From assembly GCA_002441445.1 (NCBI GenBank), contig DJWC01000004.1, forward strand, positions 23,128 to 34,762: a DNA stretch of 11,635 bases, given 5' to 3'. Origin of the DNA: Pusillimonas sp. UBA6240 (GTDB lineage Bacteria > Pseudomonadota > Gammaproteobacteria > Burkholderiales > Burkholderiaceae_B). Under the pieces are notes generated by a model, which searched no databases, was not told the origin of the DNA, and saw only the letters and a list, made by a program, of their open reading frames with translations. Position numbers and translations under genes: made by a program. Position 1 is the stretch's first letter; each line of letters begins with the position of its first letter. Below are positions 1 to 6,940 of this stretch, one piece after another.

Positions 1-422
1 GCAGCCTGGCCCAGCGCAGCGCCGATGCCGCGAAGAACATCAAGACCCTGATCATGGAGAACCTGCAATGGGTCGATTCCGGCACCAGGCAGGTCAATGA
101 CGCGGGCCACGCCATGGAAGAAATCGTGTCCTCGATCCGCCAGGTCGCCGAGATCATGTCCGAGATCAGCCGGGCAAGCGTGGAACAGAGCTCCGGCGTG
201 CAGCAAGTGAGCCAGGCGGTGATCGCCATGGACCGGGATACCGAGCACAACCGCGACTTCGTGGCTGAAAGCGCCAGGGCGGCCGTCCAGCTGCGCGAGC
301 AGGCCGACCACCTTGCGGAAACCCTGGCGTTTTTCCAGCTGGAAGAGCAGAAGGGCACGGCGCCATACCGCGCCGGGCAGCATCACGCCCGCGGGCCGGA
401 GCTTCTGACGATTGCGGCTTAG
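1..422 (+). CDS. Methyl-accepting chemotaxis protein, C-terminal fragment
   Basis: This is the cytoplasmic signalling end of a chemoreceptor that would relay ligand binding to CheA/CheW; the sensor half lies outside the window. The reading frame is open from base 3 and stops with TAG at 420-422. The first residues read SLAQRSADAAKNIKTLI, the very conserved block just after the hairpin tip of the MCP signalling domain. A long helical stretch follows, with Glu/Gln/Ala heptads typical of the methylation helix (for example EISRASVEQSSGVQQVSQAV). The tail after about residue 115 of the visible part is short, variable and carries no NWETF-like CheR/CheB tether. The family assignment is firm. Ligand and gene name cannot be given. 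The gene faces the next one, so the pair is convergent. Confidence 0.93.
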   Translation, partial: SLAQRSADAAKNIKTLIMENLQWVDSGTRQVNDAGHAMEEIVSSIRQVAEIMSEISRASVEQSSGVQQVSQAVIAMDRDTEHNRDFVAESARAAVQLREQADHLAETLAFFQLEEQKGTAPYRAGQHHARGPELLTIAA

Positions 423-440
423 CGTCTCGTCAACGTCGAC

Positions 441-466
441 AGGAGCGCGCTCCTAGGCGCGCTCCT
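441..466. terminator. Perfect hairpin at a convergent gene junction
   Basis: AGGAGCGCGC at 441-450 pairs perfectly with GCGCGCTCCT at 457-466 around a six-base loop. It lies 18 bp after the chemoreceptor stop and spans the stop codon of the DsbA-fold gene. No T-run follows on either strand, so it is not a canonical intrinsic terminator. It may be a shared 3' stem that limits read-through or protects the mRNA ends. The hairpin is seen directly; the function is inferred. Confidence 0.45.
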
Positions 467-1064
467 GGCCCCGACGCTCGAGCCAGCGCCGGATGTGATC
501 GAAGCGGTCGAAGCCCCAGAAGGGTTCGTCGTCCACGAACATGAAGGGCGAGCCGAATACGCCGCGCGCCATGGCGGCCTCTATTTCCTGCTTCAGCCGC
601 TGTTTGATGGCGTCCTGGCCTATGCCGTCGGCAAGCTTCCGCGCGTCGATACCCAAACCGTCGGCCACGGCCAGGACCACCCCTGTCTCGCTTATGTTCT
701 TGCCTTCCGCGAAGTAGGCGCGGTAGGTCCGCTTGATGAAATCCGCCACTTTGCCGCTGTCGTGCTCCTGCAGATAAATGACCGCGCGGGCGGCGCTGAC
801 GGTGCCTATCGGGAAGGGATGCGGCTGGACATAAGGAATGTCGTGCAGCATCGCGCTGCGGGCGAAGTCTCGCTTGGAATACTCGCCCTTCATGGGGACT
901 TCGGTAAGCGGCGCCGAGCCGGTGGTTTTGAACATGGGCCCCAGCAAGATGGGCTTCCAGTTCACCTGGCGGCCGAACTCCGCCGCCAGGCCTTCGATTT
1001 GCGTGCTGGCAAGATAGCCGTAAGGCGACGAAAACTCGAAATAGAAATCGATGGGGGTGGCCAT
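453..1064 (-). CDS. DsbA-fold 2-hydroxychromene-2-carboxylate isomerase-like protein
   Basis: A 203-residue protein of the HCCA isomerase / GST-kappa branch of the thioredoxin fold. In naphthalene degradation the family performs a glutathione-dependent isomerisation, but many members have unknown substrates. The N-terminus MATPIDFYFEFSSPYGYLAS carries the family's Ser-Pro-Tyr start; Ser12 or Ser13 sits where the glutathione-activating serine lies, and there is no CxxC. Near the C-terminus GVFGSPFMFVDDEPFWGFDR holds the cis-proline (Pro173) and the Phe-Trp-Gly-Asp-Arg signature. The ATG at 1064 was chosen because family homology begins there and AGGAGA lies about 11 bases upstream; an upstream in-frame ATG at 1142 would add 26 residues unlike the family. 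There is no signal peptide, so it is cytoplasmic. No aromatic-degradation neighbours are visible, so the substrate is open. Confidence 0.88.
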   Translation of the reverse strand: MATPIDFYFEFSSPYGYLASTQIEGLAAEFGRQVNWKPILLGPMFKTTGSAPLTEVPMKGEYSKRDFARSAMLHDIPYVQPHPFPIGTVSAARAVIYLQEHDSGKVADFIKRTYRAYFAEGKNISETGVVLAVADGLGIDARKLADGIGQDAIKQRLKQEIEAAMARGVFGSPFMFVDDEPFWGFDRFDHIRRWLERRGQERA

Positions 1065-1116
1065 GATGGCGGAGATCTCCTCTTGTGATGGTTGTTCCAA
1101 TGGACCGCTGAGAATG

Positions 1117-1148
1117 ATTTTAGCGTCAACGAATCCAGTCATGGATTC
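1117..1148 (-). promoter_or_regulatory. Candidate -10 box and dyad operator upstream of the DsbA-fold gene
   Basis: A perfect inverted repeat GAATCCA-GTCA-TGGATTC occupies 1131-1148 in the 186-bp region between divergent genes. Read on the minus strand, TAAAAT (1117-1122) resembles a -10 element, which would place the dyad between -10 and -35. No good -35 is seen at the right distance. The dyad is directly visible; its use as an operator is inference. Nothing convincing was found for the plus-strand gene, although TTAAAT near 1176 could be a weak -10. Confidence 0.3.
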
Positions 1149-1250
1149 GGCCGTTTCACCGCCGCAATTTCATGTTTAAATGATCACGAGCGGACGCCTC
1201 GCCTTCAGGCGGCTCCGCACTCGATTCGATCGCAATCGTATAGGATGAAA

Positions 1251-2696
1251 ATGAAAAAAAGCACGGGAATTATCGGCGCTGTGGCGATATTGGGGGCGGC
1301 CTACCTGGGAGCGACTTGGTATATCGGGAAAAAGGCCCAGGCGACCATAAGCGACATGGTCGGTCAGGCCAACCAACGGCTGGTCGCCTTGCTCGGGCCC
1401 GACTCCGGCCGCAGCGGGCTGAAGGTGGAAATCGAAGATTACCAGCGCCGCTTTTTTTCCTCGGATGTCGTCTACAGCGTGCGCATGAAAGACGCCGCCG
1501 GCAAGCAGGTGGACTTGCGCCTGCAGGATCATCTTCAGCACGGCCCCTTTCCGCTGAATGCCTTGCGCGCCGGTACCCTGAAGCCCCTGCTGGCGCATAG
1601 CACCGCCCGCCTGGTCGCCACGCCGGCCACGCAGGCCTGGGTCGACAGCCAGAAGGGCGCGACGCCGCTGCTCATCGAAACGCAGGTCGGCTTGCGCGGC
1701 GCCGGGCGGTCGGTATGGACTTTCTTCCCCACCGAATTGGCGCAAGAGGGCGAAAGGCTGAGCTTCAGCGGCGGCACCCTGGCCATGAACCTCAGCAACG
1801 ACTACGCCGATAGCCACGCCACCGGCGAGTTCCCGTCTTTTTCCTATGCCAGCGAACGCGACGGCGGCAAGGTGGAGGTGCGCAACATCCAGGTGGACAG
1901 CAAGACCGGCCAGGAGGGCGCCGGCCGGACCCGTGTGCGGACCGTGCTCAAGATCGATGCGCTGAACATCGGCGGCCGGCCGCAGCAGGCCGTGCATATC
2001 GAGAAAATGGCGGCCAATCTGGATAGCCTGCAAAACGGCAACATGCTGGAAGGCTCGCTGAGCTACGACTTTGGCCGCGTCGCCATTGGTTCCGTGGACT
2101 TGGGCAGCATCACCATAGGCGGCAAGGCTGCGCAGGTGGATATGGCGGCGCTCAGCGCGCTGGCCGGCGAATATGACGCCATCAAGGCCAAGCATGGCGT
2201 GCTGGACGACCGCGATCTGGTCCTGACCGACGACGAACAGGCGGTCCTGCGCGCCAAGCTGCAGCCCGTGCTCGCCGCGCAGCCTTCGTTGGCCATAGAC
2301 CCCCTGATCTGGAAGAACGCCAAGGGCCAGAGCCGGGCCAGCCTGCATGTGCTGCTTACCGCGGCGGCCGAATCCCAGAACCAGGATGTGGATATCATCC
2401 TGTCCCAGGTGTTGAAACAGCTCAGGCTGGATCTCACCCTCTCCAAGCCTATGTTCATCCAGGCGTTCGGGCAGCTTCAGAATGCGGCCAGCGCGGACCA
2501 GAGGCTGCAGATGGAGATGCTGGGCGCCATGCTCTACGATCAGTACGTGATCAGGCTGCAGCAGGCGGGCCTGGTGAAGGTCGACGGCGATTCCGCGGCA
2601 TCGGCCATACGCTACGAAAACGACGGCATCGAGGTCAATGGCACGGCGATGTCGGTGCCGGAATTCATGCAGCGCGTGCTCAGCGTAGCCATGTAG
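1251..2696 (+). CDS. DUF945 (YdgA-like) membrane-anchored periplasmic protein
   Basis: A 481-residue protein resembling the YdgA/DUF945 family, whose role is poorly defined. It opens with MKKSTG and one hydrophobic segment (about residues 5-25, rich in Ala/Ile/Gly and without a clear signal-peptidase site), then a long soluble region, so it is probably an inner-membrane-anchored periplasmic protein. Family traits are the early QRRFFSSDV segment, the amphipathic beta-type repeats in the middle (LRLQDHLQHGPFPLNALRAG, then LSYDFGRVAIGSVDLGSI), and the C-terminal ending IRYENDGIEVNGTAMSVPEF. Length fits the roughly 500-residue family. The ATG at 1251 was preferred because AGGA sits five bases before it; the ATG at 1245 lies inside that ribosome site, and an ATG at 1092 would add 53 residues and run through the divergent promoter region. 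It is apparently monocistronic, with a hairpin and T-run after it. Confidence 0.82.
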   Translation: MKKSTGIIGAVAILGAAYLGATWYIGKKAQATISDMVGQANQRLVALLGPDSGRSGLKVEIEDYQRRFFSSDVVYSVRMKDAAGKQVDLRLQDHLQHGPFPLNALRAGTLKPLLAHSTARLVATPATQAWVDSQKGATPLLIETQVGLRGAGRSVWTFFPTELAQEGERLSFSGGTLAMNLSNDYADSHATGEFPSFSYASERDGGKVEVRNIQVDSKTGQEGAGRTRVRTVLKIDALNIGGRPQQAVHIEKMAANLDSLQNGNMLEGSLSYDFGRVAIGSVDLGSITIGGKAAQVDMAALSALAGEYDAIKAKHGVLDDRDLVLTDDEQAVLRAKLQPVLAAQPSLAIDPLIWKNAKGQSRASLHVLLTAAAESQNQDVDIILSQVLKQLRLDLTLSKPMFIQAFGQLQNAASADQRLQMEMLGAMLYDQYVIRLQQAGLVKVDGDSAASAIRYENDGIEVNGTAMSVPEFMQRVLSVAM

Positions 2697-2709
2697 CCGT
2701 CCATGCAAT

Positions 2710-2759
2710 AGCGGCTGCCGATGCCCGGCCGGGGCGCGGAGCCGCTGTTGCACCTTTTT
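2710..2759 (+). terminator. Probable terminator of the DUF945 gene
   Basis: AGCGGCT (2710-2716) pairs with AGCCGCT (2740-2746). Inside it CCG (2718-2720) pairs with CGG (2737-2739), and GCCC (2723-2726) with GGGC (2732-2735), giving about 14 pairs with small bulges. Five T residues follow at 2755-2759, eight bases past the stem. It begins 13 bp after the DUF945 stop. The gap before the T-run weakens it as a classical intrinsic terminator. Confidence 0.5.
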
Positions 2760-2797
2760 ACCTCCTGCAACACCCTCATCCCTCCCTCCTGCAACAC
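2746..2797. repeat. TGCAACA motif cluster, two direct and one inverted copy
   Basis: CCTCCTGCAACAC occurs twice exactly, at 2761-2773 and 2785-2797, a period of 24 bp. TGTTGCA at 2746-2752 is the inverse of the core TGCAACA. The three copies fall between a likely terminator and the Bug operon, so they could be protein-binding sites or a remnant duplication. Confidence 0.5.
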
Positions 2798-2940
2798 TTC
2801 CAATAAGACAAGCCAGGATGCGCCCGGCGCCGCGCATGCGCGGCCGCGCCCAGGGCCGCCAGTCGCGGTCTCGAGCGAAAAACATTGCGGTCCCGGCAAA
2901 AATCCCGACCATCATTCGGGTTAGCCCCAGTAGGCATTTT

Positions 2941-2985
2941 GATTCAACTGTTTCAGAATCGATTTTTGTGAATCAGTCGTTTCAG
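2941..2985. repeat. Imperfect direct repeat with 29-bp period, candidate operator
   Basis: GATTCAACTGTTTCAG (2941-2956) and GAATCAGTCGTTTCAG (2970-2985) match at 12 of 16 positions, sharing GA-TCA and GTTTCAG at the same spacing. They lie in the AT-rich island 88-132 bp before the Bug start codon, where an activator or repressor would bind. No regulator gene is present in the window to pair with it. Confidence 0.4.
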
Positions 2986-2999
2986 TCTGGGTATATGGC

Positions 3000-3033
3000 C
3001 GGCATTGGCTTCCGGGGTAGGCCGGAAATGCCG
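3000..3033 (+). promoter_or_regulatory. Bulged stem-loop in the Bug operon leader
   Basis: Outer stem CGGCAT (3000-3005) pairs with ATGCCG (3028-3033). Inner stem TTCCGG (3010-3015) pairs with CCGGAA (3022-3027), with loop GGTAGG and a four-base bulge TGGC on the 5' side. The twelve perfect pairs end 29 bases before the AGGAG of the next gene. It does not sequester that ribosome site by itself. It could stabilise the mRNA 5' end or bind a ligand or protein; no known riboswitch class is recognised. Confidence 0.4.
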
Positions 3034-3072
3034 TCATGAATCCCAGCAGGCTTGCGCTCAAGAGGAGTTCCA

Positions 3073-4044
3073 ATGAAACCGTTAGTTACCGCAATCGCAG
3101 CCACCGCGCTGTCCCTGCTTTTTTCGGCGCCGGCCCACGCGGCAGAGATTTTCCCGTCCAGGCCCATACGGATGATCGTGCCGTCCGCGGCGGGAGGCAC
3201 TCCCGATACGCTGTTGCGCGCGCTGGCGCACGAGGCGTCCAAGACCTTGGGCCAATCCATCGTGGTCGAAAACAAGCCGGGCGGCTCGGGGGTGGTGGGC
3301 ATCAGCGATGTCGCCCGCGCGGCGCCCGATGGCTACACCATCGCCTACGCGAACAACGTTACGCTGGCCATCAATAAAAGCACTTTCAAAGAGCTGCCTT
3401 ACAACCCCGATACATTGACGCCGGTGGCGTTCCTGTTCAAGGTGCCCAATATCCTGGCGATCAGGGCCGATTCGCCCATCAAGGACTATGACGACCTGAT
3501 CAAGCACCTGAAGGAGCACCCCGACGAACTCACTTTCTCGTCGCCCGGCCCGGGCACGTCCGGGCACCTGACCGGGGTGCTGCTGGCGCAGACGGCGAAT
3601 GTCAAGCTGATGCACGTGCCCTATCGCGGCAGCCCCCAAGCGGTGGCGGATGTACTGGGCGGCCAGGTGGACATGATCATCGACAATAGCCCGACTATGC
3701 TGCCCTTCATACGCGATGGCAAGCTCAGGCCGCTGGTCGCGGCCAGCCTTGATCGCCTCGAGCAACTGCCCGACGTACCCACGATTTCCGAATCGGGATT
3801 GCCCAATTTCGAAAGCGTCGCCTGGGGAGGCCTGGTTGCGCCGCCCGGTACGCCGCCGGAAGTCGTCCAGCGCCTGCATTCCGCTTTCATCGGCGCGCTG
3901 GAAACACCGGCCGTCAAAGAGCGATTCAACAATCTTGCGGTCATCCGCATGGGCGGCAAGCCGGAAGATTTGATGGAATACGCCAAGGTCGAGACCGAGA
4001 AGTGGGCCAAGGTCGTCAAGCAGGCGGGCCTGGAACCGCAATGA
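3073..4044 (+). CDS. Bug/TctC-family tripartite tricarboxylate transporter substrate-binding protein
   Basis: A 323-residue periplasmic binding protein of the Bordetella uptake gene family, which captures small, usually carboxylate- or amide-bearing solutes. The signal peptide MKPLVTAIAATALSLLFSAP ends at PAHA, with cleavage expected after Ala23. The mature start EIFPSRPIRMIVPSAAGGTP (from residue 25) is the family's hallmark, with Asp45 next. SPGPGTSGHL (157-166), VPYRG (182-186) and the following LGGQVDMIID block are also standard. Length fits the usual 320-330. The ATG at 3073 has AGGAG five bases upstream; an ATG at 3052 would put the signal peptide out of place. No TctA/TctB membrane genes are adjacent, which is common for orphan Bug proteins. 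The stop overlaps the next gene's ATG, so it is co-translated with an M81 hydrolase, linking the captured ligand to that pathway. Ligand unknown. Confidence 0.95.
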   Translation: MKPLVTAIAATALSLLFSAPAHAAEIFPSRPIRMIVPSAAGGTPDTLLRALAHEASKTLGQSIVVENKPGGSGVVGISDVARAAPDGYTIAYANNVTLAINKSTFKELPYNPDTLTPVAFLFKVPNILAIRADSPIKDYDDLIKHLKEHPDELTFSSPGPGTSGHLTGVLLAQTANVKLMHVPYRGSPQAVADVLGGQVDMIIDNSPTMLPFIRDGKLRPLVAASLDRLEQLPDVPTISESGLPNFESVAWGGLVAPPGTPPEVVQRLHSAFIGALETPAVKERFNNLAVIRMGGKPEDLMEYAKVETEKWAKVVKQAGLEPQ

Positions 4045-5567
4045 CCGGAAAAACCGAGCGTAAAACCCGGCGCGTCGCTATTGCCGGATTCCATATCGAA
4101 TCGGTGAGCTTTCTCGACGCCGTAGCGGCGCTCGAGGACTTCGAGCTCGTGGCGCTGCGCGGCGCCGGCATCGTCGATACGCTGCGCGGCACGAATACAG
4201 TCATGGGCGGGTTCATCGATGTGCTGGAAGAGGGCGGCGTCGACATCCTGCCCATCGTGCATGCCGCGCTGGGGGCCGTCGGGCCAGCCAGCGATGAGGC
4301 GGTACAGCATTATGCGGAGGAGATCGCCCAGGCCGTTCTTGCGGACGGGGACCACATAGACGGGGTGCTGCTGTTTCTGCATGGGGCCTGCTGGGCCCCG
4401 TCCTATCCGGACCCCGAGCGCTACATTCTTGCAAAGGCCAGGCAGGCGCTGGGCGCGGGCAAACCGCTCATGGTGGCCTTCGATTACCACGGCAACATCG
4501 ATGACCGGACGCTGGAGAACGTGGATGCCGGCTTCGCCTACCGTAAATCCCCGCACACCGACACGGGGGAAACCGGGCGGCGGTCGGCGCGCTGCATGGT
4601 CCGCACGCTGGCGGGGGAGATCAGCCCGGTCTGGGCCATTGCCAAGCCGGGCGTGCTCGTGCCCAGTATTTTCAGCGCGACGGCGTTGAAGCCGCTGGCC
4701 GACATCATCGAACAGGCGGCTGTCCTTGAACGGAGCCGTCCGGAAATACTCGACATGACGGTGATGGCGGGTTTTTCCTATGCCGATGCCCATAATACGG
4801 GCTTTTCCGTGCTCTGCGTGGCGGATTCCGCCCGCGATCGGGCGCAAGCCGCGGCCGATGAAATCTCCGCCGCCCTCTGGAATGCGCGCGAGGCGCTATA
4901 CCGGCCTCTGCCAGTGTACAGCGTGGACGACGCAATCGACCGCGTGATGCAGGGCCTCGCGTCGCGCAAGGCGGGCGGCAAGCCCTACGTATTGCTCGAG
5001 CATGCCGACCGCATGAACGATTCCACCTATGTGCTGGCGGCCTTGCTCGAGCGCGGCATCCACAATGCGGCTGTGCCTTTCATCTGGGATCCGGAAGCGG
5101 CCGCCCGCGCGCTGGAAGCGGGGGCCGGCAGCAGTGTGGAGCTCAGCCTCGGCGGGCACAGTTCCGCGCGAGCAGGCCCGCGGCTTCATGTCCATGCCAA
5201 GGTGCTGTGGGCCGGCCACAAAGAATTCCGCATGTCGGGCAATTACATGAAGGGCATGCCGGTGAACCTCGGCACGGCGGCGCTATTGGAAGTAGGCGGC
5301 CTTTCCATCAGTGTCGTCACCTACCCCGCTTTTGGCGTAAGCGGCGATCCCTTCTATATTTTCGGCCAGCGCCCGGAAGACTTCGACATCATCGTATTGC
5401 GGTCTAAAACCCATTTCCGCGATTTCTATGAGCCCATATCGCAAGAGATCCTGATCGTCGATACCCCCGACCACGGCCCGGCGGACCTGACGCTCCTGCC
5501 TTATGCCCGGCTGGATACCAGCACGGTTTATCCCTTCAATAAGGGCGGCGATGTCCCGGGACACTGA
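4041..5567 (+). CDS. M81 family metallohydrolase (MlrC-like)
   Basis: A 508-residue cytoplasmic zinc-dependent hydrolase related to microcystinase C, which cleaves linearised microcystin peptides; most relatives have unknown amide substrates. The N-terminal domain carries AGFHIES (His18, Glu20, replacing the usual HHETNTF), FLHGACWAP (His114), AFDYHGNIDD (Asp148, His150; usually DLHANVT) and KSPHTDTGETGRRSA (His172, Asp174, Glu177), the family metal and catalytic region. The C-terminal domain keeps FIWDPEAAARA, LSLGGHSS and LRSKTHFRDFYEPI. At the usual Gly-rich DNPGGG loop it reads HADRMNDST (from His321). Family length is about 490-510, so it is full length. The start ATG overlaps the upstream stop as ATGA, and family homology begins within 12 residues of it. 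The partner downstream is a second amide-hydrolase. The family call is firm; the substrate is open. Confidence 0.9.
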   Translation: MTGKTERKTRRVAIAGFHIESVSFLDAVAALEDFELVALRGAGIVDTLRGTNTVMGGFIDVLEEGGVDILPIVHAALGAVGPASDEAVQHYAEEIAQAVLADGDHIDGVLLFLHGACWAPSYPDPERYILAKARQALGAGKPLMVAFDYHGNIDDRTLENVDAGFAYRKSPHTDTGETGRRSARCMVRTLAGEISPVWAIAKPGVLVPSIFSATALKPLADIIEQAAVLERSRPEILDMTVMAGFSYADAHNTGFSVLCVADSARDRAQAAADEISAALWNAREALYRPLPVYSVDDAIDRVMQGLASRKAGGKPYVLLEHADRMNDSTYVLAALLERGIHNAAVPFIWDPEAAARALEAGAGSSVELSLGGHSSARAGPRLHVHAKVLWAGHKEFRMSGNYMKGMPVNLGTAALLEVGGLSISVVTYPAFGVSGDPFYIFGQRPEDFDIIVLRSKTHFRDFYEPISQEILIVDTPDHGPADLTLLPYARLDTSTVYPFNKGGDVPGH

Positions 5568-6882
5568 TCGGCGCAACGCGAACATGCTCGATTCGCTGAG
5601 CAGGGCGCTGGAGGGTGCGAGGCCGTTCGCAGAACGTTTGTTCGCCGCGTTGCAGGCCGGCAGCCGCGACGAGCGCGGCGGCGTCACGCGGGCGTCCTAC
5701 GGCGAAGGGGAACAATTCGCGCATCGCCTGGTCGCCGCGGAAGCGAAGGAGCTGGGATTGCGGGTAAGCGGTGACGCAGCATGCAATACCTACATGACTT
5801 TGCCCGGCTCCGGCGCCTCGGGGCGCAGTATCGTGATCGGTTCGCACCTGGACTCCGTGGCGCAAGGGGGCAACTATGATGGCGCGGCGGGCGTGGTCGC
5901 CGGCCTGGCGGTCTTGAAGATGCTGAAGTCCTGCGGGTTCGAGCCGGCTTGTGATCTCGTCGTCATGGGGGTGCGAGCGGAAGAAAGCGCCTGGTTCCAG
6001 ACTTCATACATAGGCAGCAAGGCGGCCCTGGGCCTGCTTGAAGATGCGGCGCTGAGCGCGCAGCGCGTGGATACCGGACGCAGCCTGGCCGAGCATATCG
6101 CGCTGGCGGGAGGCCGCCCGCAACAACTGCTGGAACGCCATGTCTTTCTCGATCCCGGGAAGATCGACGCCTACATCGAAGTCCACATCGAGCAGGCGCC
6201 CAGCCTGGTGCATGCCGGGAATGTCATCGCCGTGGGCACCGCAATCCCGGGCAATTTCCGCTACAAAGAAATCCGTGTCCGCGGGGAAACCGCCCATGTG
6301 GGGCTGCCGCGCCGTTTCAGACGCGATGCCCTGAAGGCGGCGGTGGACTTTGTCGGGGCCATGGACGATATCTGGCAGCAATGGGAAACCGCCGGACGGC
6401 CGATGGCCTTGACCGTAGGCCGCTTCCATACCGACCCGGACAATGATGCGATGACCAAGGTGCCGGGCGAAGTCCGCTTCAGCATCGATGTGCGCGCTTA
6501 TGACGAACAGGACCTTGCGGAACTGCACGGCCATATGCAGCGGATCATCGCAGCCATCGAAGAACGCCGCGGCGTCAGCTTCGATCTGGGGCGGCGGACC
6601 ACGGCGCAGGTGGCCAGGATGGATGAAGGCATCTGCGATCAGCTCCATGCCATCGCGCGTCAACGCCGGTGGCCCGTACAGCGCCTTCCCAGTCCGGCGT
6701 CGCATGACGCGGCCGTCTTTTGCGCCGCGGGCGTGCCAACGGGCTTGCTGTTGATCCGGAACGAGCATGGCAGCCACAATCCCCGCGAAGCGCTCGAGCT
6801 CGATGATTTCATGGCGGCGGTCGATGTTCTGGCCAGATGGATAGTTCGGCATCATCCGTCCGAACCCGCCACGGCGGCTTGA
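5551..6882 (+). CDS. M20-family Zn-dependent amidohydrolase (HyuC/AllC/beta-ureidopropionase type)
   Basis: A 443-residue enzyme of the group that contains N-carbamoyl-L-amino-acid hydrolase, allantoate amidohydrolase and beta-ureidopropionase. These cut ureido or amide bonds with two metal ions in the cytoplasm. Visible ligands are SHLDS (His99), GGNYDGAAGV (Asp110), RAEES (Glu144/145), EVHIEQ (His212) and GSHNPREA (His409), with SASHDAA-like ASHDAA (His385) and AHVG (His249, dimer-domain histidine). GGVTRASYGEGEQFA near the N-terminus is also typical. The ATG at 5551 has AAGGG five bases upstream and overlaps the previous gene by 17 bp; an ATG at 5584 lacks a ribosome site but is closer to the family start. 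Differences from the norm: EES where EEG is usual, HIEQAP for HIEQGP, and LPRRFRRDA for the TPMxxRxDA loop. It is the last gene of the operon. Confidence 0.93.
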   Translation: MSRDTDRRNANMLDSLSRALEGARPFAERLFAALQAGSRDERGGVTRASYGEGEQFAHRLVAAEAKELGLRVSGDAACNTYMTLPGSGASGRSIVIGSHLDSVAQGGNYDGAAGVVAGLAVLKMLKSCGFEPACDLVVMGVRAEESAWFQTSYIGSKAALGLLEDAALSAQRVDTGRSLAEHIALAGGRPQQLLERHVFLDPGKIDAYIEVHIEQAPSLVHAGNVIAVGTAIPGNFRYKEIRVRGETAHVGLPRRFRRDALKAAVDFVGAMDDIWQQWETAGRPMALTVGRFHTDPDNDAMTKVPGEVRFSIDVRAYDEQDLAELHGHMQRIIAAIEERRGVSFDLGRRTTAQVARMDEGICDQLHAIARQRRWPVQRLPSPASHDAAVFCAAGVPTGLLLIRNEHGSHNPREALELDDFMAAVDVLARWIVRHHPSEPATAA

Positions 6883-6940
6883 TCACGCGCTAGTGCGCCG
6901 GCTCGGTGGCCGCCTTCGCTGCCGTTCCGAGTACGCTTCG

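Larger units (their letters stand above)
2697..3072 (+). other. 376-bp non-coding region before the Bug operon
   Basis: No convincing gene is seen on either strand: the short open frames here have no ribosome site and their composition is non-coding. From left to right it holds a terminator-like hairpin (2710-2759), a TGCAACA cluster (2746-2797), a GC-rich stretch (about 2820-2880), an AT-rich island (about 2935-2990) with an imperfect direct repeat, and a bulged hairpin (3000-3033) that would lie in the operon leader. The AT-rich island is the likeliest promoter site. TATATG at 2992-2997 could be a -10, but the best -35 (TTGTGA, 2966-2971) is 20 bp away, so no promoter is called. Confidence 0.6.

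Noticed and set aside
1176..2915. Long minus-strand open frame opposite the DUF945 gene
   Set aside because: It is antisense to a recognisable gene, rich in His/Gln/Gly/Arg as GC-rich shadow frames are, and has no family features or ribosome site.
3000..3033. Known riboswitch in the Bug leader
   Set aside because: A single bulged stem-loop lacks the conserved cores of the classes I know; only a structural element can be claimed.
3082..4041. Minus-strand open frame opposite the Bug gene
   Set aside because: Antisense shadow; the plus strand carries an unmistakable Bug protein with ribosome site.
6883..6940. Shared terminator between the convergent M20 and DUF4168 genes
   Set aside because: Only four-base self-complementary stretches and no T-run were found in these 58 bp.
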